Below are positions 14,705 through 15,038 of a stretch of DNA of 15,038 bases, piece after piece; positions within the stretch are counted from its first letter, which is position 1; the number at the start of each line of letters is the position of its first letter. Below the pieces are notes generated by a model. The model ran no database searches. It had not been told where the DNA came from and saw only the letters and a list, made by a program, of their open reading frames with translations. Position numbers and translations under genes: made by a program. The stretch is from Lachnospiraceae bacterium UBA3641 (GTDB lineage Bacteria; Bacillota; Clostridia; Lachnospirales; Lachnospiraceae): contig DFKQ01000052.1 in assembly GCA_002373875.1 (NCBI GenBank), positions 1 through 15,038 of the forward strand. Reading direction: 5' to 3'.

Positions 14705-14739
14705 CTCAATTATTCTCAGATCATGCTCAATCATTCTCA
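14698..14739. repeat. 21-bp direct repeat pair across the ppk1 stop
   Basis: GATCATGCTCAATTATTCTCA at 14698-14718 is repeated at 14719-14739 with one difference (T to C). The second copy contains the last codons and stop (14727-14729) of ppk1. Parts of the unit (ATTCTCA) are the inverse of the TGAGAAT in the neighbouring 16-bp array, so the strand could fold back on the array. Confidence 0.85.
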
Positions 14740-15038
14740 ATCTTTTCAGGATTTTCCTCTGCGGGCTGGGCGGGCACGAATACTCTCTCTCCCCTGGGAC
14801 GGGCAGCCAGCTGTGCCTCTTTGACCGCTTCCTCGCAGAAGACACGCTGGGAATCGATCAGATCTTTGCCGCGGCGGTCGACGCGCTCATAGGTGCCGTC
14901 CGGCTTGAGGATATGGGCCTTTACGGTATCGGCCATCTCCACATCCAGGATATGGATGACCTTGCGGACGATCTCGCGGTCCTCGATGGGGAAGAGGATC
15001 TCGACGCGGCGGTCCAGGTTTCTGGGCATCCAGTCCGC
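14727..15038 (-). CDS. ppk1: Polyphosphate kinase 1, C-terminal part
   Basis: The last ~103 codons of a Ppk1-type polyphosphate kinase; the rest lies beyond the right edge. Ppk1 makes polyphosphate from ATP reversibly at the membrane. Seen: ADWMPRNLDRRVEILFP, a hallmark of the C2 catalytic domain, followed by VIHILDVEMADTVKAHIL, and PDGTYERVDRRGKDLIDSQ, both typical of the family end. A variable tail rich in Pro, Glu and Ala ends the protein. The reading frame stays open to the window edge, so no start is present. Codons are strongly C/G-ending with no ATA, unlike the genes at left but like the 3' part of the ABC-F gene. It converges on ABC-F and its transcript should pass through the 16-bp repeats to the shared terminator. 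Identity is firm from the C2 motif. Confidence 0.9.
   Translation of the reverse strand, partial: ADWMPRNLDRRVEILFPIEDREIVRKVIHILDVEMADTVKAHILKPDGTYERVDRRGKDLIDSQRVFCEEAVKEAQLAARPRGERVFVPAQPAEENPEKIEND

Overview
The window looks like the chromosome of a Gram-positive Clostridia bacterium, most likely a Lachnospiraceae. Supporting signs are strong AGGAGG-type ribosome sites, the order rel, metallo-beta-lactamase fold hydrolase, hemZ-like gene, hisS, aspS, and a SCIFF peptide with its radical SAM maturase lying directly upstream of secD. This taxonomic placement is inference from gene content and order; no database search was possible.

From about 12513 down to 1, everything is read on the minus strand. 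The first block runs rel (bifunctional ppGpp enzyme), MBL hydrolase, hemZ-like radical SAM protein, hisS, aspS, a membrane-anchored zinc-ribbon protein and a CNNM/CorC-type transporter. Gaps are short or overlapping (TAATG at rel/MBL; the ribosome site of the transporter abuts the stop of the gene before it), so this reads as one long operon joining stringent response, aminoacylation and housekeeping. A second block follows: an extended -10 promoter, the 47-residue SCIFF precursor, a perfect 15-bp hairpin, the SCIFF maturase, and the 5' end of secD, cut by the left edge. The precursor and maturase form a ranthipeptide (Cys thioether RiPP) system. The hairpin could set a high precursor-to-enzyme ratio.

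A 233-bp AT-rich divergent spacer separates rel from a plus-strand ABC-F ATPase (12747-14384). The first ~248 codons of this gene match the codon habits of the leftward genes (ATA, CTT, TCA, GTA, AGG). From about 13491 on it uses almost only C/G-ending codons, as does the partial ppk1 gene at the right edge. The compositional switch falls in the conserved inter-domain linker, so the ABC-F gene is either a recombinant mosaic or an assembly chimera. 

Between ABC-F and the convergent ppk1 3' end (14385-14726) lie a 12-bp triple repeat, a bidirectional intrinsic terminator, an array of eight to nine 16-bp tandem repeats, and a 21-bp repeat pair that runs into the last ppk1 codons.

The most interesting items are the mosaic ABC-F, the 16-bp repeat array in the presumed ppk1 3' UTR, the ranthipeptide cassette, and the uncharacterised zinc-ribbon membrane protein with a possible 9-codon leader ORF. 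None is clearly a new system; the ranthipeptide cassette belongs to a known family.
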